In this document: positions 16,563-24,998 of the stretch, one piece after another | Position numbering within the stretch: position 1 is the stretch's first letter | How the letters are laid out: the number at the start of each line of letters is the position of its first letter | Assembly: GCA_017634555.1 (NCBI GenBank) | Contig: JAGBNF010000011.1 | Span: 1 to 64,000 of the forward strand | Length of the DNA: 64,000 bases | From: Eubacterium sp. | GTDB lineage: Bacteria > Bacillota > Clostridia > Lachnospirales > Lachnospiraceae | Direction of reading: 5' to 3' | Position numbers and translations under genes: made by a program | The notes under the pieces: generated by a model | Databases searched by the model: none | What the model was told of the DNA's origin: nothing | The model's input: the letters and a program-made list of their open reading frames with translations, nothing else

Positions 16563-17576
16563 CTACAAGGATTTAACAATCCAATATCCATTTTTCTTAG
16601 CACCGGATCTGTCAAGAATTTGTTGTTCTTTCAATGAGCTGATGGCTCTTGTGATAGTAGGTCTGCTGAAACCGGTCAGATTGATTAATTCAGTTATTGT
16701 AATATTATTGTTCGTCTTTATGAGATCCAGAATCTTTTTTTCTTTGATAGATAGATTTAAAGTATCATTTAAAGTATCATTTTCTAAATTTAAAGTATCA
16801 TCATTAATAGACTGGTTGTATTCAGTGATCGATTTCTCAAGGTTTTCTATGTGATGTTTCACCATAAATTCAACAAATATATCGGGATTACCATATTCCT
16901 GTGATGCTGTCAGTGATTTAATATATTCTTCACGACACTCTTTTTTTACGATGGACGGAATGACACCGAATTCTGCCTGAAGCATATTCATTACCAGGCG
17001 AGACATTCTTCCATTTCCGTCAGCCCAGGGATGGATATAAACAAGATTATAATGAGCCATAAAACTCAGCTCATATATTTTATCAATATCAGTTATGGAA
17101 ATTTTCTGCCTCTGTGCATTTAACCAGTTACAGAAATCTTCAAGTCGTTGCGGTACCTTTTGGTAAGACATATAGCTTTTACCACCGCGGCCGGCGGTAA
17201 CATTTAGGAGTCGGAGATCACCATTAGCACTACTAAAGTTTCCTAGCATAGTATTGTATTCTGTTCCGGTGTTTTTCATAACCATTCCAGAGAGATGACA
17301 GAGCAATTTGATGCTGTAATCAGTGTGTTGATCTGCTAAAGCCAGAGCTTCAGTGTAAGCATTCTTAAGATCCAGATTCATAAGCTGTTCCACGAGAGGC
17401 TTATTAGGACTGATACCATCATCAAACATTAATCGGTTCTCAACTTCAGTTACTGTAGAGCCTTCCACAGCCGTAGAATGAGTAATGATAGAATATAAAT
17501 AGAGCTTATCATAATCTATCTGATCTGGTATTCCAAGAAGCTTATATTCTTTTATAATATCAGTCAGTTTGCTCAT
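16563..17576 (-). CDS. Fic-domain protein with C-terminal HTH
   Basis: This 337-aa protein transfers AMP or a related group to target hydroxyls. The Fic core motif HPWADGNGRMSR (HPFx[D/E]GNGR type) is intact. An N-terminal inhibitory helix motif STAVEGS ([S/T]xxxEG) places it among self-inhibited class II Fic proteins. Residues ~250-275 contain repeats of DTLN(L) encoded by tandem 13-bp units, then a winged helix (ITELINLTGFSRPTITRAI). GGAGG precedes the ATG. Such Fic-HTH proteins are common and often chromosomal; the target is unknown. Confidence 0.9.
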   Translation of the reverse strand: MSKLTDIIKEYKLLGIPDQIDYDKLYLYSIITHSTAVEGSTVTEVENRLMFDDGISPNKPLVEQLMNLDLKNAYTEALALADQHTDYSIKLLCHLSGMVMKNTGTEYNTMLGNFSSANGDLRLLNVTAGRGGKSYMSYQKVPQRLEDFCNWLNAQRQKISITDIDKIYELSFMAHYNLVYIHPWADGNGRMSRLVMNMLQAEFGVIPSIVKKECREEYIKSLTASQEYGNPDIFVEFMVKHHIENLEKSITEYNQSINDDTLNLENDTLNDTLNLSIKEKKILDLIKTNNNITITELINLTGFSRPTITRAISSLKEQQILDRSGAKKNGYWIVKSL

Positions 17577-17685
17577 CTTTCTTTCCTCCGTCTTGTATTC
17601 TTCGTATGTGTATTAGTCATCGGAATCTTCTTGCTACGCTTGGGCATAAGCTTTCTTTATTCTTTCATAATCACTTATAACCATT

Positions 17686-18528
17686 CTATTTCAGCATATT
17701 TAATTCCTTTTTATTACCTTTAACTATAATAGAATGATTATCAAACAATCCGCCATCATGATAATGAACAATATATCCAGCGTATATCATGATTTCTATG
17801 GATTCGGGAAATATACGATTATAGAACTCTTCTTCAGTTATATGAGCCTCTCCTTTTTTATCAGCCAATTCATTGGCGAGAGAGGTTAGTCTTTCGGCTG
17901 CATATCGACGCATTTCCTTGTCGTGAACTTCAAAATCACGCACAAATGACTCCAGCTTCGATACAGTATCTCTAGCCTGCCAGTCTTTGCGGATTATTAA
18001 TGAAACTGTTCTTCCTTTGTACTCAAACATACTGCAAAAGCAATTGTATGTTTTATCGAGCAGTAGATTTCCGAACATTTTTGTCTCAAGATAGATTGGT
18101 ATATCATTTTCTTTAACGTAAGCTTCGTACAGATTATCAAGGAAATACTCCATGCGACATTCACGAATAACCTCTAAGGGATATAAAACATTATTATCTA
18201 TCTGCATAGCTGCACGGATGTGATATATTATTCCGCCTTTGAAAAGGCTCTTATGAATTTCTGAATCGTATTCATCCGGCCTCATTTCCCAAAGAAGGGT
18301 ACCTTTTTCACTGCAATGCTCGTCCGTGTCAAAGTCTATATATCCAAGAGTCGTCAGAGATGCCATATGATTTGATTCCTGATCCATTACGGTACTGTTA
18401 TAGCATAACGGCTCATCATTGCTAACTATAATTAAATATTCATGTGGCTCTTCGTTCCAATAAGGTTTATAGGCCTCAGAAACAGTACCAAAACCAACTT
18501 TATAAGGATAATCAATTTTTAACTCCAA
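17686..18528 (-). CDS. DUF2262-domain protein
   Basis: This is a 280-aa cytosolic protein. The C-terminal ~150 residues match the DUF2262 pattern: VRDFEVHDKEMRRYAAERL, then EAHITEEEFYNRI, ending HYHDGGLFDNHSIIVKG. The N-terminal part is not recognised. The start is TTG at 18528 with a weak upstream AGGTG, so it is uncertain. DUF2262 proteins occur among polymorphic-toxin immunity-like proteins; that role is not shown here. It lies next to fic on the same strand, 109 bp apart. Confidence 0.7.
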   Translation of the reverse strand: MELKIDYPYKVGFGTVSEAYKPYWNEEPHEYLIIVSNDEPLCYNSTVMDQESNHMASLTTLGYIDFDTDEHCSEKGTLLWEMRPDEYDSEIHKSLFKGGIIYHIRAAMQIDNNVLYPLEVIRECRMEYFLDNLYEAYVKENDIPIYLETKMFGNLLLDKTYNCFCSMFEYKGRTVSLIIRKDWQARDTVSKLESFVRDFEVHDKEMRRYAAERLTSLANELADKKGEAHITEEEFYNRIFPESIEIMIYAGYIVHYHDGGLFDNHSIIVKGNKKELNMLK

Positions 18529-18755
18529 TTATATGTTTACACCTGTTCTTGCTCATTTTCAATTCCTATATGTGGTATACATTGGGTTTTCTCTTCTTCA
18601 GAAGAGGCTTCCTTCAGTTTGGTATTTTTGCGTTGACGTAATGCATCCCATATCTAAATATTATACCTCCGGATATATAGCGTTGTAAAACACGTTGTAA
18701 TATATATGAATAAAATTGCTTGAAATATTGATGATTATAGTATAATTAAATATAT

Positions 18756-20009
18756 GTGTATTATTATATGGATTATGTGTTTTTTAATGTTGAGGTTGAG
18801 GATTTGAGTAATAACTATGACTTACTAAACAACATAATAAAGATGGAATATAAGCTGATCCTAATAGCGGTTCTGGTGTATCTGGGAATAATCCTGATAA
18901 TGACACTGATTGCGGCACCTCTTCTCTCAGATAAAAAGAAGGACATTACCAGTCTGAGTTTTGGTCTGGCTATTATACTTACCTATGTCAGAGTTTTTGT
19001 TGCAGGAGCAGGTATTATACTTTTTTGTGTAGCTAATCCGATTCGCATTATGATACAGCATTTCAAACTGATAAATGAAGTTGAACCGTCAGGTAATAAG
19101 ATTGGTCTCATTCTTCTTATTCTTTTGCCGCTTCTTGTGGTGCTGATAATAGTACTGTTTGGAAAGAAGATACTGAAACTGTTCACGTATTTGATTTATA
19201 AAGACGGGAAGGACGCACATGCAGCTGATCCGAGTACATTTATAAAACCGGAAGACTTCGTGAAGGAACTGCAGCAGAGAGGACTATACTTTGAAGCGAC
19301 GGATGAAGGGCTTTTAAGAAAGCTTAATTCGCCATATCAGGAAAATATAGATAAACATGGAACATCGGATTATTATTCAAAAGCATCTATAAAAAGACTT
19401 GCTTTGGAGGATGAAATATCGGATAGGGTCTATAATGACAGATTTGAAGATGATAATTCCTACAGATGTACTCCTGATGAGGATATAAAAGCCCCAGGGT
19501 ACTATTATAATTCTATACTGATCCTTCCGAAGGGAGAGGATAAGCTTCGCTATGCAGCTATCGGAAGATATTTATATCAGACCAGGGGAAGTAATAAAAC
19601 GAATCCTTATAAAGAAGATTATTATATAGAGTGTAAGATATTCTGTCTGGATTCTAAAATATATGCACTCATCGGACTGGGAGAAAGCGAGATAGTAGAT
19701 AAGGCGGTAGAGGGATATCGGAAGCCGTATTATATAGTTCTTGCGGAGGAGAATCATATAACAACATATTTGAAGGGAGTGTATTATCCATACGGTTCCT
19801 TAGAACATCATTATTATGAGGTTGAAGTTCATCCAAATGTTATTGATGGCATAAAGGACAACAGGTATCCGGTCAGAAAGGTTGAAAGGGTTGATATAGA
19901 TACAATAAACAGATATTGCCGGGAACTTCAGGAGGGAATACTTAAGAAGTCCATAGATGAATATCGTGGTCATATTGAAAAACAAAATGAACCTATGAGT
20001 AATCCATGA
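18756..20009 (+). CDS. membrane protein of unknown function
   Basis: This 417-aa protein has about three membrane segments in the first 150 residues (LILIAVLVYLGIILIMTLI, FVAGAGIILFCVANPI, IGLILLILLPLLVVLII) and a ~260-residue cytosolic domain rich in Tyr. A TATAAT at 18741-18746 lies only about ten bases before GTG 18756, and no ribosome site is visible, so the message may be nearly leaderless; ATG 18768 is the alternative. No family is recognised. Confidence 0.6.
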   Translation: MYYYMDYVFFNVEVEDLSNNYDLLNNIIKMEYKLILIAVLVYLGIILIMTLIAAPLLSDKKKDITSLSFGLAIILTYVRVFVAGAGIILFCVANPIRIMIQHFKLINEVEPSGNKIGLILLILLPLLVVLIIVLFGKKILKLFTYLIYKDGKDAHAADPSTFIKPEDFVKELQQRGLYFEATDEGLLRKLNSPYQENIDKHGTSDYYSKASIKRLALEDEISDRVYNDRFEDDNSYRCTPDEDIKAPGYYYNSILILPKGEDKLRYAAIGRYLYQTRGSNKTNPYKEDYYIECKIFCLDSKIYALIGLGESEIVDKAVEGYRKPYYIVLAEENHITTYLKGVYYPYGSLEHHYYEVEVHPNVIDGIKDNRYPVRKVERVDIDTINRYCRELQEGILKKSIDEYRGHIEKQNEPMSNP

Positions 20010-20022
20010 CAATATTAGTATT

Positions 20023-20697
20023 ATGAGGAAAAGAATTCTAAGAATTTTAAAAATAATAATAATCTTACTGGCTGTCATATGGTTCTGGATATGGGCATCA
20101 CTGAACATTTATTTCTATAACATTCCGGATGGTTATTCAAAAAAACACTACTCCTATGAGGATGCCCTGGAATATGCACGTTCTATTGATCCGAACGCAG
20201 AGGTTGATGAGAATTACATTGAGATAGATTACAGCCAATACAGTCATTCAACCCTTCGTATATGGAAAGCCCATATCAATGGACATGACGTTCATGTTGC
20301 CAGCTATCCTCATTCTGTTATGGGCAAGGCTATCTGGGAGTCTCCTATCAGTATTATGATGGAAGCATATTCTTCAAAGGACTGCTACTACCTGACGACG
20401 GATGATTATCTATATACGATTATGCCTATTTTTAAGAATTATCCTGAACTTGGAGAAGTAAGTATAAACATGGATGAATATAACAGTCTCACTTCTTCAA
20501 GGCAGTTTGATTCCATAACCAAGGATGAACTGCGTGAATTATATGATGAGTATTCTAAGGTTACTGATGACCTCAAATACAATAGTCATCCGATCAAGTA
20601 CAATTTCTATTTTACGATAGGTGGAAAAGAGTACTGTTTTGAGTATGTGTCTGAGGATGAATACGATAGAATATATAGAGATATATTTTACCCATAA
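20023..20697 (+). CDS. membrane-anchored protein of unknown function
   Basis: This 224-aa protein has a positively charged N-terminus and one membrane segment (IIIILLAVIWFWIWASLNIYF) that acts as an uncleaved anchor or signal. The rest is a soluble, probably extracytoplasmic domain. It follows the previous gene by 13 bp and is likely translated from the same transcript. It ends 12 bp before the tRNA-like 20709-20727 repeat. I recognise no family. Confidence 0.6.
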   Translation: MRKRILRILKIIIILLAVIWFWIWASLNIYFYNIPDGYSKKHYSYEDALEYARSIDPNAEVDENYIEIDYSQYSHSTLRIWKAHINGHDVHVASYPHSVMGKAIWESPISIMMEAYSSKDCYYLTTDDYLYTIMPIFKNYPELGEVSINMDEYNSLTSSRQFDSITKDELRELYDEYSKVTDDLKYNSHPIKYNFYFTIGGKEYCFEYVSEDEYDRIYRDIFYP

Positions 20698-20708
20698 AGG
20701 GAAAATTG

Positions 20709-20727
20709 CTAGGTTCGAATCCTAGTA
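20709..20727 (+). repeat. third T-arm copy: possible old attachment site
   Basis: Nineteen bases are identical to the T-arm region of tRNA-Gln (52-72 area and 13119-13138 area), but the acceptor stem and anticodon halves are missing and the downstream bases differ. A terminator follows at once, as with the two full att copies. It may be the worn far end of an older insertion spanning 13145-20727, or the relic of another tRNA gene. Confidence 0.6.
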
Positions 20728-20740
20728 TCTAAGCTTAAAG

Positions 20741-20767
20741 GCCTCGGTGAATTACCGAGGCTTTTTC
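20741..20767 (+). terminator. Rho-independent terminator
   Basis: GCCTCGGT (20741-20748) pairs with ACCGAGGC (20754-20761) and TTTTTC follows. It ends transcription from the membrane-protein pair, or from a former tRNA whose T-arm relic precedes it. Confidence 0.85.
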
Positions 20768-20859
20768 TATATATAGTACATAAATTATGTTAGAATTAGG
20801 CGGAGATAAATTTTATCGATAAAAGAGAGTCAAAGTCTAAAGTTAAGACAAGGAGAATT

Positions 20860-20958
20860 ATGGTTAATAAAGAATTGCTTCAACAAAAAATTAATCTTCA
20901 AAAAATACAAAACTTGATGAAACAAGTAAATGGCATTGATATTTATAGTCTGAAGTGA
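20860..20958 (+). CDS. 32-aa small ORF upstream of proS
   Basis: The ATG at 20860 is preceded by AAGGAGA at good spacing, and 32 codons end in TGA. The product is amphipathic and Gln/Lys/Leu-rich (KELLQQKINLQKIQNLMKQV), a single helix in outline. It could be a genuine small protein or the surviving N-terminus of a deleted gene at the edge of the putative island. No homologue is recognised. Confidence 0.4.
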   Translation: MVNKELLQQKINLQKIQNLMKQVNGIDIYSLK

Positions 20959-20999
20959 TTTATCAAAAGATGAATGGAATATATACAGATTTTAATGAC

Positions 21000-21027
21000 T
21001 TGATTTAATATCCTGTTATGTTAGAAT
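21000..21027 (+). promoter_or_regulatory. candidate proS promoter
   Basis: TTGATT (21000-21005) and TAGAAT (21022-21027) are separated by 16 bp and lie 45 bp before the ATG. No T-box leader is seen in front of proS, unlike pheS at the other end of the window. Confidence 0.5.
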
Positions 21028-21071
21028 CTTATAGTTGTATATATTTATATAAAGACATAGGAGGGTATGTT

Positions 21072-22817
21072 ATGAAATTATCAAATATGGTAGGAGAGAG
21101 ATTTAAAGAGCGTCCATCGGAGTGCGTGATTGATTCACATGCATTTTCCGTAAGAGGAGGCTATATCAAGTATGTTGCCAACGGCATTTATTCTCTTTAC
21201 CCCCCTATGAAAAGAGTAACAGCCAAAATCGAAAATATAATCAGAGAAGAAATGGATGCGGCAGATTCACAGGAAGTACTTTTCCCTGTTGTTCTTCCGG
21301 GATCTCTCTGGGAGGAGTCCGGAAGATTCGAAAGCGTTGGAGAGGAGCTTCTGAGATTCAAGGATAGAAGTGATTCATCCATGGTTCTCGGTATGACTCA
21401 TGAAGAGGCAGCCGTACAGATGGTACGCGAATGGGGAAATACCTACGCTAAATATCCATTTTCAATATATCAGATTCAGACAAAGTTCAGAGACGAAGCT
21501 CGTCCTAGAGCCGGTCTTATCAGAGTAAGAGAGTTTACTATGAAGGATGCATATTCCTTCCATACCTCTCAGGAGGATCTTGAGAAATACTATGATGTTA
21601 TGGCTAATTCATACTTCAGAATTTTCGAAAGAGCCGGAATACCTGAGGTTATATCTGTTAAGTCTGATTCCGGTATGATCGGAGGAAGTGTATCTCACGA
21701 ATATATGCTTCTTGTGGATGCAGGAGAGGATTCTATAGTTCTCTGCGAAGACTGCGGTTACAGTGCAAATATGGAAGCAGCTGATACAACTGTGGATAAC
21801 AGCGGATGCGCACCTGCTGCAGAACTTAAGAAGGTTCATACACCGGACTGCAAGACGATCGAAGCAGTCTGCACATTCCTCGGAAGCAAAGTAGAAGAGT
21901 CATGTAAGGCGGTTATCTACCAGAAGAACATGACTGACGAATATGTAGTAGTTTTCATTAGAGGAGACTACGAAGTTAATGAGACTAAGCTTACAAATCT
22001 TTTAGGAGACAAGGTTCACGCAGCAGTTATTACAGAAGAGTGCGGACTCTGCGCAGGATTCTGTGGACCATACAAGCAGGAAGCTAAGTGCCAGATCCTT
22101 TTCGATAAGACTCTTGAGGGTATCGAAAATCTGTGCTGCGGCGCAAATGAAGTGGATTATCACTATACAGGCCTTAATATCAAGCGTGATATCGGTGATG
22201 TAGAATATGTAGATGTATCCAAGATCAGAACTGGAGATATCTGCCCTTGCTGTGGTAAGAAGACCATAAAGATCAGCAGAGGTATTGAAGTAGGAAATAT
22301 ATTCCAGCTCGGCACAAAGTATTCCAAGTCTATGGGCATGACATATACAGATGTAGACGGAAGCGTAAAGACACCTATTATGGGATGTTACGGTATCGGT
22401 GTTGGAAGACTTGCAGCCAGCGTTATGGAAGCTAAGCATGATGACTACGGCCCGATCTGGCCTATTACAATTGCTCCTTGGCAGGTACATTTATGCTGCA
22501 TGAGACCTGATAATGAAGATTGCAAGACTGCTGCCGATAATATCTATAAAGAGCTTCAGAATGCAGGCGTTGAAGTAATATATGATGACAGAAAAGTTCA
22601 GGCCGGCGTAATGTTTGCCGATGCGGACTTACTGGGTGTACCTGTAAGAGTAACAGTAGGACCTAAGAATATAGCTAACGGTCAGGTTGAGCTTTCTACA
22701 AGAGATAAGAGTGTTAAGACTCTTGTGGCACTTGATGATTCTGTAAAGGAGATTCAGGCACTTATTGCCAACCTTTATGCAGAGATCAACTCCAAGGTCA
22801 GAGAGAGAATACAGTAG
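21072..22817 (+). CDS. proS: prolyl-tRNA synthetase, bacterial type
   Basis: This 581-aa class II synthetase charges tRNA-Pro. Motif 2 (TKFRDEARPRAGLIRVREFTMKDAYSFH) and motif 3 region (GCYGIGVGRLAASVMEA) are clear, with the bacterial-type editing insertion between them (~residues 225-380) and the C-terminal anticodon-binding domain (IAPWQVHLCCM onward). Length fits the bacterial family. ATG 21072 is chosen over the frame's earlier ATG at 21018 because GGAGGGTA precedes it and the protein then begins at the conserved MKLSNMVGERF. An alpha/beta hydrolase follows 15 bp later. Confidence 0.95.
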   Translation: MKLSNMVGERFKERPSECVIDSHAFSVRGGYIKYVANGIYSLYPPMKRVTAKIENIIREEMDAADSQEVLFPVVLPGSLWEESGRFESVGEELLRFKDRSDSSMVLGMTHEEAAVQMVREWGNTYAKYPFSIYQIQTKFRDEARPRAGLIRVREFTMKDAYSFHTSQEDLEKYYDVMANSYFRIFERAGIPEVISVKSDSGMIGGSVSHEYMLLVDAGEDSIVLCEDCGYSANMEAADTTVDNSGCAPAAELKKVHTPDCKTIEAVCTFLGSKVEESCKAVIYQKNMTDEYVVVFIRGDYEVNETKLTNLLGDKVHAAVITEECGLCAGFCGPYKQEAKCQILFDKTLEGIENLCCGANEVDYHYTGLNIKRDIGDVEYVDVSKIRTGDICPCCGKKTIKISRGIEVGNIFQLGTKYSKSMGMTYTDVDGSVKTPIMGCYGIGVGRLAASVMEAKHDDYGPIWPITIAPWQVHLCCMRPDNEDCKTAADNIYKELQNAGVEVIYDDRKVQAGVMFADADLLGVPVRVTVGPKNIANGQVELSTRDKSVKTLVALDDSVKEIQALIANLYAEINSKVRERIQ

Positions 22818-22832
22818 TTTAGCGAGTATATT

Positions 22833-23396
22833 ATGAAAAAATTAGCAGTTGTTTTTCCGGGAATCGGATATACAGTTGATAAGCCCCTTCTATATTACGG
22901 ACGTAAGATTCTTAAAGAAGCAGGCTATGATATAAAAGTGTTGAATTATACGGGACTTGGTTCTGTAAATATAAAAGGCGATGCAGATAAAATGAAAGAG
23001 GCATTTGACCTCATCTTTTCAAAGACCGAAGAGTATCTGGAGGATACTGAATGGGATGAATATGATGAAATCCTGTTTCTTTCAAAAAGCATAGGAACGA
23101 TTACAGCATCAGCTTATGCCGAAAAATACGGCTTGAACGATAAGAACATCAGAAATGTGCTTTATACGCCGCTGGAGTATACCTTCGCATATCATCCAAA
23201 ATCTGCGATAGCCTTCACCGGTACGGCTGATTCGTGGTGTGTCCCGACAGATGTTATGAAGCTGGCGGCAGACAGCAGCATTCCTATATATTCTTACGAA
23301 AATGCGGATCACTCTCTTGAAACAGGGGATATTCAGCATGATATAGAGACCATCAGGGATGTAATGGAGAAGACAGCAGACTTTATAAATGGATAA
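22833..23396 (+). CDS. alpha/beta-hydrolase-fold protein
   Basis: This 187-aa small hydrolase has the nucleophile-elbow-like sequence LFLSKSIGTITA with Ser in SKSIG and a C-terminal candidate His in NADHSLETGD; VFPGIGYT near the start would form the oxyanion region. It follows proS by 15 bp and ends in its own terminator. The substrate cannot be told. Confidence 0.7.
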   Translation: MKKLAVVFPGIGYTVDKPLLYYGRKILKEAGYDIKVLNYTGLGSVNIKGDADKMKEAFDLIFSKTEEYLEDTEWDEYDEILFLSKSIGTITASAYAEKYGLNDKNIRNVLYTPLEYTFAYHPKSAIAFTGTADSWCVPTDVMKLAADSSIPIYSYENADHSLETGDIQHDIETIRDVMEKTADFING

Positions 23397-23413
23397 ATAA
23401 TATGAATTCTTCG

Positions 23414-23457
23414 AAGTATTCCTTTCGCTCTTTCGAGAGTCTAAGGAATACTTTTTT
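23414..23457 (+). terminator. Rho-independent terminator
   Basis: AAGTATTCCTT (23414-23424) pairs with AAGGAATACTT (23443-23453), with an inner CTC/GAG stem, and a T run follows. It closes the proS-hydrolase unit. Confidence 0.9.
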
Positions 23458-23473
23458 ATTGTGCGATATGGGC

Positions 23474-23522
23474 TTGACAGGATAAAAAATAACTGTTATT
23501 ATCATATTATCAATATGATAAT
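23474..23522 (+). promoter_or_regulatory. promoter with ATTATC-N5-GATAAT operator (site A)
   Basis: TTGACA (23474-23479), a 17-bp spacer and TATTAT (23497-23502) are followed at 23506-23522 by ATTATC-AATAT-GATAAT. The palindrome extends to 15-bp arms at about 23495-23527. The same core occurs at 27538, 42282, 42304 and 63335, always at a promoter of an uncharacterised gene. Confidence 0.75.
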
Positions 23523-23582
23523 AACAACGAGAGAGTAGACGATAGACTTATAGATATAGAGAAATGTCAGGAGGAATACCAT

Positions 23583-24854
23583 ATGTATCCACAGAATCCA
23601 ACATATCAGCCGCAGCGGCCTCCATATCCATATCAGCCACAGCAAATGCCGCAGTATCAGCCACAGCCTTTAAGAGCACAGGGCCCGGCCATGACCTATA
23701 ATGAACCGGTAAGTCCGCTTGTTCAGACTATGGCACAGAGAAATGCTGAGATTATTGAGAATAAAAAGAAAACAAAGAAGCAGAAGCCGAATAAAAAGAT
23801 GAGCCCTTCGATGATGTATGTTATCATCGGATCATGTGCAGTGGTTATCATAGCACTTCTTGTAACGCTTATAGTAGTTATGGGCGGAAAAGACAGAGGT
23901 ACTCAGACTGCATCTAATGACACAACAGAATCAACATTCGGAGGTATCGGTTCTGATATCACAGACGAAGAGGAAGCATCGGAGTATTATGCATCTAGGG
24001 GGAATGATTACGAGATATTTAATATCGGTGAGACATGGACGGTAGATGGACAATGGTCGCTGACTATACTCGGAGCTAAGAAGACGGAAGAACGTAATAA
24101 GTATAGTGACAAAGAACCTGAAGCAGTATATATAGTTGATTATATATATACAAACATTGGATATGATGATTCCATTATGGATGGAGTATTTTTCTCACTG
24201 GATGATACGATCATTGACAGCAAGGGTAGATATGGATACTCATATTTGGGAAATGTAACCCATTATGCTCAGGCGGCTCCATTGGGGGCAACATGCATAG
24301 CACAGGCATGTATAGGTCTGGATCATGATGGTACATTTAGGATAAGTATGAGTAAATATGATAATGATGCACATCCGCATAATGCTGAATTTATAATTGA
24401 CCCAAGCAAAGAAGCTTATGATGTAACACATTCATCAATTGATACAGCAGATGCTCCGACTTTGGAAATAGGCGAGACCTGGACAGTAGACGGACAGTGG
24501 TCAATTACAGTTACGGGAGTCAGAGAAGCTGAGAGACGAAATGATTTCAGCGATAAGAACCCGGAAAAAATATATCTGGTTGAATATACATACACTAATC
24601 TCGGCTATGAAGATGATTTTACGGAGGGACTGTATATTACAGTTGATGACATGGTTGTCGACAGCAAGGGAGTGATGGGATATTCGTATCCGGGAGATAT
24701 TAAGGAGTATCCAAAACCGATACAGGTCGGAGAAACCTTGAAAGCTGAGTCATGTATAGGCGTAGAAAATGCAGGTGACTTTAGAGTATCGATAATAAAA
24801 TATGATGGCAATAAAAATAAGCAGAAGGAAACCTTTATGATCAAGGTTAACTAA
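23583..24854 (+). CDS. membrane-anchored protein with two tandem DUF4352-like domains
   Basis: This 423-aa protein has a Pro/Gln/Tyr-rich cytosolic N-terminus (PYPYQPQQMPQYQPQP), a Lys-rich stretch, one membrane helix (~80-103, MMYVIIGSCAVVIIALLVTLI) and two duplicated extracytoplasmic domains. Each starts IGETWTVDGQWS(L/I)T and runs ~120 residues (about 150-280 and 295-423), like the Ig-like DUF4352 group. AGGAGG precedes the ATG. It is controlled by operator site A. Function is unknown; such anchored beta domains often act in envelope sensing or adhesion. Confidence 0.72.
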   Translation: MYPQNPTYQPQRPPYPYQPQQMPQYQPQPLRAQGPAMTYNEPVSPLVQTMAQRNAEIIENKKKTKKQKPNKKMSPSMMYVIIGSCAVVIIALLVTLIVVMGGKDRGTQTASNDTTESTFGGIGSDITDEEEASEYYASRGNDYEIFNIGETWTVDGQWSLTILGAKKTEERNKYSDKEPEAVYIVDYIYTNIGYDDSIMDGVFFSLDDTIIDSKGRYGYSYLGNVTHYAQAAPLGATCIAQACIGLDHDGTFRISMSKYDNDAHPHNAEFIIDPSKEAYDVTHSSIDTADAPTLEIGETWTVDGQWSITVTGVREAERRNDFSDKNPEKIYLVEYTYTNLGYEDDFTEGLYITVDDMVVDSKGVMGYSYPGDIKEYPKPIQVGETLKAESCIGVENAGDFRVSIIKYDGNKNKQKETFMIKVN

Positions 24855-24861
24855 GCAGATC

Positions 24862-24897
24862 AGCGGAGCGTGCGAATATGCATCAGCTCCGCTTTTG
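24862..24897 (+). terminator. Rho-independent terminator
   Basis: AGCGGAG (24862-24868) pairs with CTCCGCT (24887-24893), followed by TTTT. It separates the duplicated-domain protein from the arabinofuranosidase gene. Confidence 0.75.
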
Positions 24898-24998
24898 TGT
24901 GCAAAAAATGAGAAGTGATATGTTATATTGTTAAGTAGTGGGTTTTGAAAATATATGGTTTTATTGGAATATAAATAATGAGATTCAGGAGGTAAAAA

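Noticed and set aside
20700-20735. a complete tRNA gene at the third T-arm copy
   Set aside because: Only the T arm is present; upstream lies the end of a coding sequence, with no anticodon or D arm.
22002-22490. 162-codon open frame on the minus strand
   Set aside because: It is antisense to proS and shows no domain or start signal.
23506-23522. Fur box
   Set aside because: Fur sites read GATAAT then ATTATC; here the half-sites are in the opposite order with a 5-bp gap, so a different regulator is more likely.
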